Below, one piece after another: positions 8,405 to 16,296 of a stretch of DNA of 64,000 nt. This stretch comes from Halomicrobium zhouii (GTDB lineage Archaea; Halobacteriota; Halobacteria; Halobacteriales; Haloarculaceae), in the NCBI RefSeq assembly GCF_900114435.1, contig NZ_FOZK01000004.1:186001-250000 (forward strand), in the 5' to 3' direction. Numbering within the stretch: the stretch's first letter is position 1; the number at the start of each line of letters is the position of its first letter. Under the pieces are notes generated by a model. It searched no databases, had not been told where the DNA came from, and saw only the letters and a list, made by a program, of their open reading frames with translations. Made by a program: the position numbers and the translations under genes.

Positions 8405-9400
8405 TACCACTAGATTCCGAGTTAGATCCCCTCCCTCGCGCCGATCCAGAGCCAGTACAGCGGTTTTCTGGGTAACTACGAATTCGGTTGACACCCCCCT
8501 GATTCCGAGTTAGCGGCTGTGTGCGGGCATCCCATAGTCTACCGGGACGGCGGTGAATCGATGGGAACACCGAGCGACCACCCCGACGAGATGTGGACCA
8601 ATAGCTGATCGGGTGAACCGGACGTGATCGTGTGAAGGTGAATCGAACGGCCGGTAGATAGTCGGAGCGCGTTCCCTCCCCGGGAAGGTGGACGACACAC
8701 CCGATTCCGAGTTAGATATCGACCGACCGAACGGCTTTCGAGACGGGGGCGAGGAGAGAGACACCTCATTCCGAGTTAGTATTCACCGGACGAGAAGCCG
8801 ATCAGAGAGGATTGTTCTGATCAACACACCCGATTCCGAGTTAGTAGCCCGGTCGGCTCGGCGGCGACGGTCAAACGAACGAGATGCGAGGGAGCCGGAC
8901 GGCCGAACGGCCGAGCGTCCGGTAGCGACCATCTCGTTCGTTCTACCCGCCATATTTGGATTTCGGAAGGGAACGTCTGGAGGGAAGGAGAGTTCGGTGA
9001 GGGACACACACACCTGATTCCGAGTTAGTTCGGCCGAGGGAGAGGGAGAGCAGTAGTGAAGGGAGCGGGAAGAGTAGCAGGCAAGAAGGTACGAAAGGTC
9101 GGAGAGAACACGCCGCCAAAAACGGTCTACTCGTTCGTACCCGAGTGCGACCTGGACCACCCCGTCTGGTTCTGTCGTCTTCCTCGTTCTTTCTCCTAAC
9201 TCTCTAGTACTCGTTCTAGTACTCGTTTTCTAGTACCCGTTCTCTAGTACTCGTCGTTTCCTCTATCTCGTTTCTTCTTCTAGCCTATTCTAGAAACTAG
9301 TAACTAGTATCGACACACCTGATTCCGAGTTAGTTCACGCCGCTCTCGACTCCTCCCCCTCGCTCGATACCCGACTAACTCGGAATCAGGTGTGTGTGTG
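8405..9400. other. Origin-like array A (GATTCCGAGTTAG repeats) next to orc A
   Basis: The core GATTCCGAGTTAG occurs on the plus strand at 8413, 8501, 8703, 8767 (first base C), 8832, 9016 and 9321, and inverted at 9375-9387. Most copies are preceded by GACACACC(T). The last direct copy and the inverted copy face each other across about 41 bp. The non-coding location beside an orc1/cdc6 gene and the repeat character match archaeal origin recognition boxes. Sequence spacing is irregular, so this is not a CRISPR. Origin activity is inferred. Confidence 0.8.
9204..9255 (+). repeat. CTAGTACTCGTT short tandem repeat inside origin array A
   Basis: Four near-identical 12-mers CTAGTACTCGTT start at 9204, 9216, 9230 and 9244, the last two with single changes. 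The stretch is pyrimidine-rich and AT-richer than its surroundings. More CTAG steps follow to about 9310. It could be the unwinding element of array A. Confidence 0.75.
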
Positions 9401-9494
9401 TCCCCGTCGACTTCTCACGAGTCGTGGACGTTTCCCGAGTGGAGGTGAGGGTTCGAGAGACGTCGACCGATCCTGGAGGTCAAGCCGGGACGGG

Positions 9495-10346
9495 ACACCG
9501 TGTGCGAAATGATTTCTAGAGGGATCTTCGAGCTTCCCATAGAGAGGGACTGTTCTGCCCGATCCTCACTTGTCTCTCGAATAGGAGGATGGAACGGGAA
9601 TCCCCGAGAAGAGGGTTTTAAAAACACACCCACACCCCGTGTGCGAAATGAAACGGGAAAATAGCGTGGGCGGGTGATCAGACGGCGTCCGAGCGTCAGG
9701 GTATCGGATTCGGCCGATGAACTTCGAGGGAAGACGCAGTCGAGGGGGGACCCCTGCGATGGAAACTCCAAACAGGAGAAAAGTTTATTTACGGGGGTGT
9801 CTAACCATATCCGTAGGACATCACCTCACAACAACTGTTAACTAAATATCCATTTCCTAGTTGGATATCGAGAAAACCCGCCAAAACATCCGGAAGAGAT
9901 GCTGTCCCGCCGCTCCACGGTGCGTCGTTCCGACTGACCCACTGCTGCCTCGTTCGAACCACCACACCTCTCCGCCGAATTCATTTCGCACACGGGGTGT
10001 GTGTCCCCTCCCCCTGGAGTCCCCCCAGTTCGCTCGACTCTCCTCGAATCACCCCCAGTTCGCTCGATCCCCCCTCGAACCATCCCACTCGATCGAGACT
10101 ATCCGGGCGATGTCGTATCCCGACTGGCCGAAAATCGGTCCCAGCCGGATCCAGATTGGGTTCGACGGATCGTTCCGGTCGTCTCTTCCCACCTCAGATG
10201 TCCGTAAACGCCACATTTCATTTCGCACACGGGGGGTGGGCAACCGTCTCTCCGGCGATGCAACCGTTTCTCCGGCGATACTTCGCTAGCGGTCGAACTC
10301 CTCGCGGTTTCCTCGCGGTTTCATTTCGCACACGGGGTGTGTCCCC
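9495..10346. other. Origin-like array B (CACCCCGTGTGCGAAATGA repeats) next to orc B
   Basis: Copies of a second repeat flank an AT-rich segment. Two lie to the left, in one orientation: a degenerate copy at 9495-9512 and a full copy at 9631-9653. Three lie to the right, in the opposite orientation: 9982-10008, 10216-10240 and 10319-10346. Inverted origin recognition boxes around an AT-rich duplex unwinding element, beside an orc1/cdc6 gene, are the standard layout of a haloarchaeal origin. A partial copy (ATCGCACACGG) lies at 10468-10477, just upstream of the orc B TATA box. Origin activity is inferred. Confidence 0.85.
9771..9885. other. Candidate duplex unwinding element of origin B
   Basis: This is the AT-richest segment between the inverted repeats. 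It contains AGTTTATTTACG, TGTTAACTAAATATCC and an inverted repeat (ATATCCA at 9846-9852 and TGGATAT at 9862-9868). Its position between oppositely oriented repeats makes it the likely site of strand opening. Confidence 0.6.
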
Positions 10347-10488
10347 AGCCAGGCACAACTCCTCCCGGCGGGCTGGCGGTAATTCCTGAACTCGTTCGCG
10401 GTGTATTGTAAGAATTCCTATACGGGGGATAGAGGCCCGGAGGTGTCGGATTCAGAAATATTTGCCATCGCACACGGTTGGCGTACTT

Positions 10489-10495
10489 TTTTATA
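10489..10495 (+). promoter_or_regulatory. TATA box of orc B
   Basis: TTTTATA lies 24-30 nt before the ATG at 10519, which implies a leaderless transcript. A partial array-B repeat sits immediately upstream, consistent with initiator autoregulation. Confidence 0.65.
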
Positions 10496-10518
10496 CTTTC
10501 CACTACCAGTACTCTCCA

Positions 10519-11871
10519 ATGTCTGAGGGGGAGGAACAGGTCTCGGTCGACGACGACCAGCAGTCCATCCAGGAACGGCTCCAGGCCGGGACGCACAAGT
10601 CGGTGTTCCGGGACAAGAGCCTCGTCGAGCCCGACACCATCATCGACGAGAACCGCATCGTCGGCCGGGACGACCAGCTCGACGACATCATCACCTATCT
10701 CCGCCCCTCGATCCAGGGGGACCGGCCGCCAAACATGCTCCTGTACGGGCCATCCGGGACGGGGAAGTCGCTCATCATCAACGCCGTCTGCGAACAGATC
10801 GTCGAGATATCCGACTCGAACGGCCAGCGCTTCGGCGTCGTCGAGATCAACTGCCAGACGATCAAGTCTCACGATCGCGCGGTGTACAAGCTCGTGGAGA
10901 CGGCCGCCGACAGCATCGGCATCGACCCCGGCGTCCCGCGCAAGGGCATCTCCACAGACGAGAAACTCGACCGGCTCTACGAGCTGATCAACGACAACTT
11001 CGACTCCGTCATCATCATCCTCGACGAGATCGACCTCCTCCACGGTCGTCGTCGCGGAACCGACGAGGAGCCCGCCTACTCCCGTCTCCTCTACCAGCTC
11101 TCGCGAGCGGAGAAACTCGGCAAGATAGAGGGCTGTGTCTCCGTCGCGGCGCTCACCAACGACCCGGGGTTCATGGAGGACCTGGACGGGCGCGCGGAGA
11201 GTTCGTTCAACCCCCAGGACGTCGCGTTCCCGGACTACGACGCCAACCAGCTCCGGTCGATCCTCCGGCGTCGGCGCGACGCGTTCCGCGAGGACGCGTT
11301 GAAGGAGGACGTCATCCCGCTCATCGCCGCGTTCGCGGCCCAGAGCCACGGCGACGCGCGGAAGGCCATCGACCTCTTCCGGAAGGCCGGCGAGATCGCG
11401 AACCGGAACGACGCCGACGTCGTCACCGAGCCCCACGCCCGGAACGCCCAGGAGGAGTTCGAGAAGGACCGGACGCTCACCCAGATCGAGGGCCTCTCGA
11501 CCCAGAAGAAGCTCTCGCTGTACGCGACGGCGGCGGTGCAGGTGTACGCGGACGAGGACATCGACTCGGTCCCGGGGACCGTCGGCTTCGCGGTGTACGA
11601 GTACCTCACCGACCTGCTCGACACCGACGAGAAGTCCCGCGACACCTACCTGCGGTACATGAACGAACTCGACACCTATGGCATGGTCACGTCCGAACGG
11701 CGGAGTCGCGGGTTCGGCCGGGGCGTCCACAAGGAGTACACGTTCACCGACGACCCCGACGTCGTCGCCGAGACGCTTCGCGAGGACTCGCGTCTCTCCG
11801 ACCTCGAGGCGGACGAGGACCTGGTTCGCTCCGTCGTCAACGCGCAGGTCGCGGACTTCCTCAGCAAGTGA
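10519..11871 (+). CDS. orc: Orc1/Cdc6 replication initiator B
   Basis: This 450-residue AAA+ initiator is distinct from initiator A. It has Walker A GPSGTGKS (77-84), Walker B IIILDEID (165-172), the HGDARKAIDLFRKAGEIA region and a C-terminal winged-helix domain ending with FGRGVHKEYTF and a helical tail. A TTG at 10462 opens the same frame, but the ATG at 10519 has the right distance from a TATA box and begins the usual acidic N-terminus. It lies directly right of array B, and one more array-B repeat follows the gene at 12059. The pairing suggests that this protein reads the array-B repeats, which is inference. Confidence 0.94.
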   Translation: MSEGEEQVSVDDDQQSIQERLQAGTHKSVFRDKSLVEPDTIIDENRIVGRDDQLDDIITYLRPSIQGDRPPNMLLYGPSGTGKSLIINAVCEQIVEISDSNGQRFGVVEINCQTIKSHDRAVYKLVETAADSIGIDPGVPRKGISTDEKLDRLYELINDNFDSVIIILDEIDLLHGRRRGTDEEPAYSRLLYQLSRAEKLGKIEGCVSVAALTNDPGFMEDLDGRAESSFNPQDVAFPDYDANQLRSILRRRRDAFREDALKEDVIPLIAAFAAQSHGDARKAIDLFRKAGEIANRNDADVVTEPHARNAQEEFEKDRTLTQIEGLSTQKKLSLYATAAVQVYADEDIDSVPGTVGFAVYEYLTDLLDTDEKSRDTYLRYMNELDTYGMVTSERRSRGFGRGVHKEYTFTDDPDVVAETLREDSRLSDLEADEDLVRSVVNAQVADFLSK

Positions 11872-12058
11872 CCGCCGTTCGGTCGTGCACGGTTTCTGGA
11901 CCTGTCGCCAGGTGCACTCGGAGCTGTCCCAACGTGCCCTGTGGACCCGTAGGAGGCCGTTTCTCTTGCCGTAAACCACTCCTACTCAGATTCTCTCGTT
12001 CGGATATTCCGATCTGAAAACCGCCACCAAAACCTCTGTATCGGCGGTTCTGTACACA

Positions 12059-12083
12059 TTTCATTTCGCACACGGGGGGTGGG
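12059..12083 (+). repeat. Array-B repeat downstream of orc B
   Basis: TTTCATTTCGCACACGGGG, followed by GGTGGG, matches the 10216-10240 copy base for base. It lies 190 bp after the orc B stop codon. Confidence 0.8.
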
Positions 12084-12150
12084 TTCAGCACGCCGACCGA
12101 CCGCCGAAACGAAAGACGATGGTCGACCCGCAAAACGACCAGACTCCCTT

Positions 12151-12218
12151 CGCCGAAACGACTGTATTTCCTCCGCTGAAACGACTGTATTTCCCCCGCC
12201 GAAACGACCAGACTCACC
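12151..12218 (+). repeat. Three degenerate tandem copies of a ~22-bp unit
   Basis: CGCCGAAACGACTGTATTTC starts at 12151. A second copy begins at 12173 with one base changed, and a third begins at 12197 and diverges in its last third. The related stretch AAACGACCAGACTC also occurs at 12133. The block lies between an array-B repeat and a HalOD1 gene. No function is known. Confidence 0.7.
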
Positions 12219-12242
12219 GTTCGAGTTCCCACGCGGTCGGGG

Positions 12243-12539
12243 CTAGCGTCTCTCGTCGAAGGTGATACGGCCGCTGCAGTGAACGGTCACCGCGAAGCCG
12301 CTGTAGTCGAAGGAGACGGACGCGTCGCTCTCCGATTCGGCCGATCGTCCATCGAAGACCGCTGTCAGGGACTCCGTGTCGATGACCTCACCGAGCGGCG
12401 GCAGCGAAACCGGGTCCTGGTCGAGTATCTCTCCGATGGCGACGACGACCGCCCTGCCGACGTCGGACGACCCGTCGAGCGGCATATCGACGTAGTACTG
12501 GTCTACCCTGGCATCGTATTCGAGGAGAATTCCATCCAT
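12243..12539 (-). CDS. HalOD1 output-domain protein
   Basis: This encodes a 98-residue stand-alone HalOD1 domain. It contains SSDVGRAVVVAIGEILDQDPVSLPPLGEVIDTESLTAVFDGR and ends in a beta strand pair FDYSGFAVTVHCSGRITF. A much longer frame continues upstream on the same strand, but its residues are Arg/Pro-rich out-of-frame shadow, so the ATG at 12539 is taken. It is separate from its neighbours and probably has a regulatory role. Confidence 0.8.
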   Translation of the reverse strand: MDGILLEYDARVDQYYVDMPLDGSSDVGRAVVVAIGEILDQDPVSLPPLGEVIDTESLTAVFDGRSAESESDASVSFDYSGFAVTVHCSGRITFDERR

Positions 12540-12931
12540 GGAATAAACTGTAAACGAAACGAGCGCCCGACACTCAATATGTCTACTGGTGTCAGTTAAG
12601 ATGGGGGACTGGATCCCGCCGTTCCCACCGGGTCGGCAGGACGGAGAGACTGTCCTCCCGCGACGCTGGGCCGTCACAGGCCGTCGAACCGGTGCGTCGG
12701 TGGTCTGGAGTCGGACGGCGTCCGGAACGAATCCGGAGGCGGGCGGACAGTGGGCGCCCTGGGAGACAGAGGGCCGTCCCCAGAGCGCGGTCGGACAGGA
12801 GACGCTTCGAGGGCGGACGCCGCGGTTCCACGTGCCCCGGGCGGGACGACCGACCGGCCTCCGACAACGGCCCCCTTCGAGGCCGGGATGTGGTCGGATC
12901 TCGAGGAAAGGACGGGGCGAGCCTGATGACG

Positions 12932-13534
12932 CTACTCGTCGGCCGAGGCCGTGTACGTCTGGTAGGCGGCGAGGCCGAGATAGGCGGCGACGACGGCGCC
13001 CAGGAGCACCTGGGTGAGCGCCGCGGTCAGGCCGGCGGCGAGCGAGAGGGCGATGGCGCCGACCCCGAGCCCGGAGAGCCAGAGGTAGTAGGTGTGCCAG
13101 CGCTGCTCGTCCGTCGTCACGGGGTCGAGGTACGGGTCGAGCTGGTCGACGTTGGCGCCGAGCTCGACGTAGCCCCGGTCCTGGTTGAAGTTCACGATGT
13201 CCATGTCGTCCATCTTCGGCAGATGGCACTGGTAGAGGCCGACGTAGACGCGCTTGCGCTGACTCGACGTCAGCGCCTGCGTCGTCGTGTCGTTCTCCAG
13301 GGCGGCGACGTGCTCGGCGAGGTCGCTGAGCGACGTTCGCTCGCCCCGTTCTTCGAGATATCGGATGACGTCACGCCGACGTCGGTTCTTCAGGACCTCG
13401 AATATCAGGTCGAGGGACAGCTCTTCGGGTTCGGCGGGTGCTGTCGTCTCCGTCTGTTCGCTTTCGTTCTCTACGTCCTCTGAGTCGACGTCGTATTCCT
13501 GGCTTCGTTGTGGTGCTGTATTCTGTGCGCTCAT
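12932..13534 (-). CDS. DUF7344 winged-helix protein with C-terminal membrane helices
   Basis: This is a 200-residue protein. An acidic N-terminal tail (1-40) precedes a winged-helix domain, with DLIFEVLKNRRRRDVIRYL and the family hallmark CHLPKMDDMDIVNFNQDRGYVEL. Two hydrophobic helices follow at about 145-190 (LWLSGLGVGAIALSLAAGL and LLGAVVAAYLGLAAY). It is likely a membrane-anchored transcription regulator. It sits at the left edge of the glycan locus and has a close relative at 17838-18368. Two shorter relatives without membrane helices lie at 55667 and 58405. Confidence 0.8.
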   Translation of the reverse strand: MSAQNTAPQRSQEYDVDSEDVENESEQTETTAPAEPEELSLDLIFEVLKNRRRRDVIRYLEERGERTSLSDLAEHVAALENDTTTQALTSSQRKRVYVGLYQCHLPKMDDMDIVNFNQDRGYVELGANVDQLDPYLDPVTTDEQRWHTYYLWLSGLGVGAIALSLAAGLTAALTQVLLGAVVAAYLGLAAYQTYTASADE

Positions 13535-13943
13535 TTTGTGACCCCCTCACGGCCGCACGATGTGTGACCGTCAGTTCGTATTTCGGCGTTACACGCCGAG
13601 AGTAGTACGCGCCATCGGTGCGACGCACACCGGGCCGATCCGATTCCGGATGATCTCTCTCCGATTTGCCCACCGGGGCGAGCCCCCGAGTGCGTCCAAG
13701 TTACCGAAGCTCAGACACTTAATGGTTTGTAATTTTAAGACTGGTATACATGTGTTACTCTCTACCCAACTCCTGGTAATCGGGTCCAAAAGCGGGGTAA
13801 TACCCCATTACTATCCGATAGAACGGCTGACGACGGCCCGTGTCCCCGGTTCCACAGGGTCACGCTATCTGTCGAGGCGGTGACGACTCGTTCAGCGAGG
13901 CGAGGCGAGAACGGTCCCGATGGACTCTGGGGCTAACGATACG
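13535..13943. other. Intergenic region with AT-rich segment and short hairpin
   Basis: No gene is supported. An AT-rich stretch (TTAATGGTTTGTAATTTTAAG, split around 13720-13740) is followed by a perfect short palindrome, GGGGTAATACCCC, at 13794-13806. It could be a regulatory site or a terminator between two minus-strand units. Confidence 0.4.
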
Positions 13944-15314
13944 TTACTTCGTGCCGCGTCCGAGGGCGTAATGGGGCCGATCGTGGGTCCCAGACGCCAG
14001 CGCGCGGCGCGTGTCGAGGATGGCCGCGTCGCCGAACGCCGCCGGATCCAGCGACTCGAACTCGTCGTGGGCCGTCAGGAGCACGACGGCGTCGAAGGCG
14101 TCTGTCTCGACGTCCGTCGTGGGCACGAAGGTCCCGGGCCACGAGGCGACGTCGTCGGCCTCGAGCATCGGGTCGGTCAGCGTGACGTCGGCACCGAGCT
14201 CGACGAGGTGCCGTGCGACTGCGCGTGCCGGTGCCTTGCGCGTCTCGGCGACGCCAGCGCGGTAGGTGGCGCCGAGCAACAGGACGGTCGAATCATCCAG
14301 GGCCTGGCCCCGGTCCGCGAGCAACTGGTCGACTTTCCGGACGACGAACTCCGACATCCGGTCGTTGACCGCTCGCGCGGTCCGGACCAGCGGGAGGTCG
14401 TAGTCGACCTGCTCGGTCAGGAAGTACGGGTACACCGGGATGCAGTGGCCGCCGACGCCCGGGCCGGGCGTGTGGATGTCGCAGAACGGCTGGGTGTTCG
14501 CGACGTCGATCGCCTCGGTGACGTCGACCGCCAGGTCGTCGGTGAGCCGGCCGAGTTCGTTCGCCAGCGCGATGTTGACGTCGCGGTAGACGCCCTCGAA
14601 CACCTTCACGCACTCCGCCGTCGTCGCGTCGCTCGCCTCGATGACGTCGTTGTCGGTGACCTGGTCGTAGATCAGCGCGGCGACGCGCGTACTCTCGTCG
14701 TCGACGCCGCCGACGACCTTCGGGTACGACCCCCTGATGTCTTCGAGCGCCCGGCCGCTGGAGGTCCGTTCGGGACAGAAGGCGAGGCCGAACGCGCCCT
14801 CGTCCAGCCCGCTCTCCGCACACAGCAGGGGCAAGACGACGTCGCGACACGTGCCCGGCGGGACCGTCGACTCGATGACTACGACGTCTCCCTCACTCAG
14901 CCCTGCACCGATCGACTCGACCGCGGCCCGTAGTGTCGCGAGGTCGGGTTCGTTGTCGTCGGTGAGCAACGTCGGGACGATGACGACGTGGACGCTCGCC
15001 TCGGCCGCGGCCGCCGTCGGCTCGTGGGTCGCCGACAGCGCGCCTTCGTTCACTCGCTCTTCGACCAGTTCGGCGAGGCCAGGTTCGCCCTCGACGTGAC
15101 AGCCGCCGGAATTCACCGTCCGGGCCACCGACTCGTCGACGTCGACGCCGACGACGTTGCCGGTCACCTCGGCGTAGACGCCGGCAAGCGGTAGTCCCAT
15201 CTTGCCGAGGCCGTAGACTGCCACCGGCACCTCGCCGCTGACGAGTGCGACTCGCTGGCGTGCCTCGTCGATGTCGGCGTCGTAGAGGCCCCGCTCAGAC
15301 TGTCGTGACTTCAC
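13944..15314 (-). CDS. Nucleotide-sugar 6-dehydrogenase (UDP-ManNAcA/UDP-GlcNAcA type)
   Basis: This 456-residue enzyme belongs to the UDP-glucose/GDP-mannose dehydrogenase family, which oxidises C6 of a UDP-sugar to the uronic acid using two NAD+. The Rossmann motif VAVYGLGKMGLPLAG is at 31-45. The conserved Lys is in AECVKVFEGVYRDVNIAL (near 237). The catalytic Cys291 is in GPGVGGHCIPV. A C-terminal NAD/UDP-binding lobe has LLLGATYRAGVAETRKAP. The sequence resembles WecC/WbpA more than UDP-glucose dehydrogenase. It overlaps the preceding oxidoreductase gene by 20 nt, so the aminotransferase, oxidoreductase and dehydrogenase genes form one operon for an acetamido-uronic acid. Confidence 0.88.
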   Translation of the reverse strand: MKSRQSERGLYDADIDEARQRVALVSGEVPVAVYGLGKMGLPLAGVYAEVTGNVVGVDVDESVARTVNSGGCHVEGEPGLAELVEERVNEGALSATHEPTAAAAEASVHVVIVPTLLTDDNEPDLATLRAAVESIGAGLSEGDVVVIESTVPPGTCRDVVLPLLCAESGLDEGAFGLAFCPERTSSGRALEDIRGSYPKVVGGVDDESTRVAALIYDQVTDNDVIEASDATTAECVKVFEGVYRDVNIALANELGRLTDDLAVDVTEAIDVANTQPFCDIHTPGPGVGGHCIPVYPYFLTEQVDYDLPLVRTARAVNDRMSEFVVRKVDQLLADRGQALDDSTVLLLGATYRAGVAETRKAPARAVARHLVELGADVTLTDPMLEADDVASWPGTFVPTTDVETDAFDAVVLLTAHDEFESLDPAAFGDAAILDTRRALASGTHDRPHYALGRGTK

Positions 15315-16296
15315 TCGGGTTCACCTCCGCTTCCCCGTGGACCCGGGAGGTCGCGATGTCGCTTATCTGTCCGGCGACCGAGAGCGCCCGGAGCCCGTCG
15401 GCGCCGGTCACCTTCGGCTCCTCGCCCTCGCGCACCGCATCGACGAACGAGCGGAGTTCGCGCTTGAGCGGTTCGCCGCTGTCGACCGACGGGCGCTCGA
15501 CGACGCTCTCGTGGCGGAAGCGCACGTCGCCGTCCTCGGTCTCGTACTCCGGCGACGAGTGACGGTGTATCTCGACTGACTGGTCCATGTAGTCGACGTG
15601 GACCAGGCAGTCCCGGGCCGTGATCGACAGGTCGCGGATCTTCTCCTGGGTGACGCGGCTCGCGGTGAGCGAGCCGACGACGTCGCCCGAGAACTGCAAC
15701 TGGGCGGCGACGTGGTCCTTGCCGCGTGCGCTCATGGCGGCGACGGCCTCCAGGTCACGCTCGACCAGCGAGAGGACCAGGTCGATGTCGTGGATCATCA
15801 GGTCCATCACGATGTCGTCGTTGCCGTCGCGGTCGACTGGCGGGCCCAGCCGTCGGGCGGCGACGGCGATGACGTCCAGGTCGGGCAGCAGGTCGGCGAG
15901 GACGTCCACGACCGGGTTGAACCGCTCGATGTGGCCGACCTGGAGCGTCAGGCCCCGATCCCGGGCCATGCGGATCAGGTCCCGCCCCTTCTCGGCGTCC
16001 GTGACGAACGGCTTCTCGACGAGGACGGACACGTCCCGTTCCATGGCCGACGTGGCGACGTCGTGGTGGTAGCCGGTCGGGACGGAGATGGACGTCACGT
16101 CCACGGCGTCGAGGAGATCCTCGGTCGGGACGGCCTCGGTCCCGTAGGTGTTCGCAGTCGATTCCGCACGCGAGGCGTCCGCGTCGGCGACCCCGACGAG
16201 TTCGACGTTCGGCAATTCGTTGTAGACCCGTGCGTGGTGGCTTCCCATGGAGCCGACGCCGACGACGCCGGCCCGCAGTATCTCTCTGTTAGTCAT
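15295..16296 (-). CDS. Gfo/Idh/MocA-family sugar oxidoreductase
   Basis: This is a 333-residue NAD(P)-dependent oxidoreductase. The N-terminal Rossmann fold carries GVVGVGSMGSHHARVY (10-25). The conserved VLVEKPF motif is near 90, and GHIERFNPVV and a MDLMIHDIDLVL segment with the typical HD lie in the substrate domain. In bacterial amino-sugar pathways a member of this family (WbpB/WlbA) oxidises C3 of UDP-GlcNAc uronate before transamination. The gene lies between an aminotransferase (8-nt overlap) and a dehydrogenase, which fits that role here. The exact substrate is inferred. Confidence 0.85.
   Translation of the reverse strand: MTNREILRAGVVGVGSMGSHHARVYNELPNVELVGVADADASRAESTANTYGTEAVPTEDLLDAVDVTSISVPTGYHHDVATSAMERDVSVLVEKPFVTDAEKGRDLIRMARDRGLTLQVGHIERFNPVVDVLADLLPDLDVIAVAARRLGPPVDRDGNDDIVMDLMIHDIDLVLSLVERDLEAVAAMSARGKDHVAAQLQFSGDVVGSLTASRVTQEKIRDLSITARDCLVHVDYMDQSVEIHRHSSPEYETEDGDVRFRHESVVERPSVDSGEPLKRELRSFVDAVREGEEPKVTGADGLRALSVAGQISDIATSRVHGEAEVNPSEVTTV

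Noticed and set aside
9415-9771. 118-codon minus-strand frame inside the origin region
   Set aside because: It contains two origin repeats and has no haloarchaeal protein features.
8405-10346. CRISPR-like appearance of repeated blocks
   Set aside because: The repeats have very unequal spacing (about 64 to 305 bp), occur in both orientations, belong to two families and lie between orc genes with no cas genes. Origin arrays explain them better.
10321-11979. 552-codon frame on the minus strand
   Set aside because: It covers the orc B gene on the other strand and would run through origin repeats.
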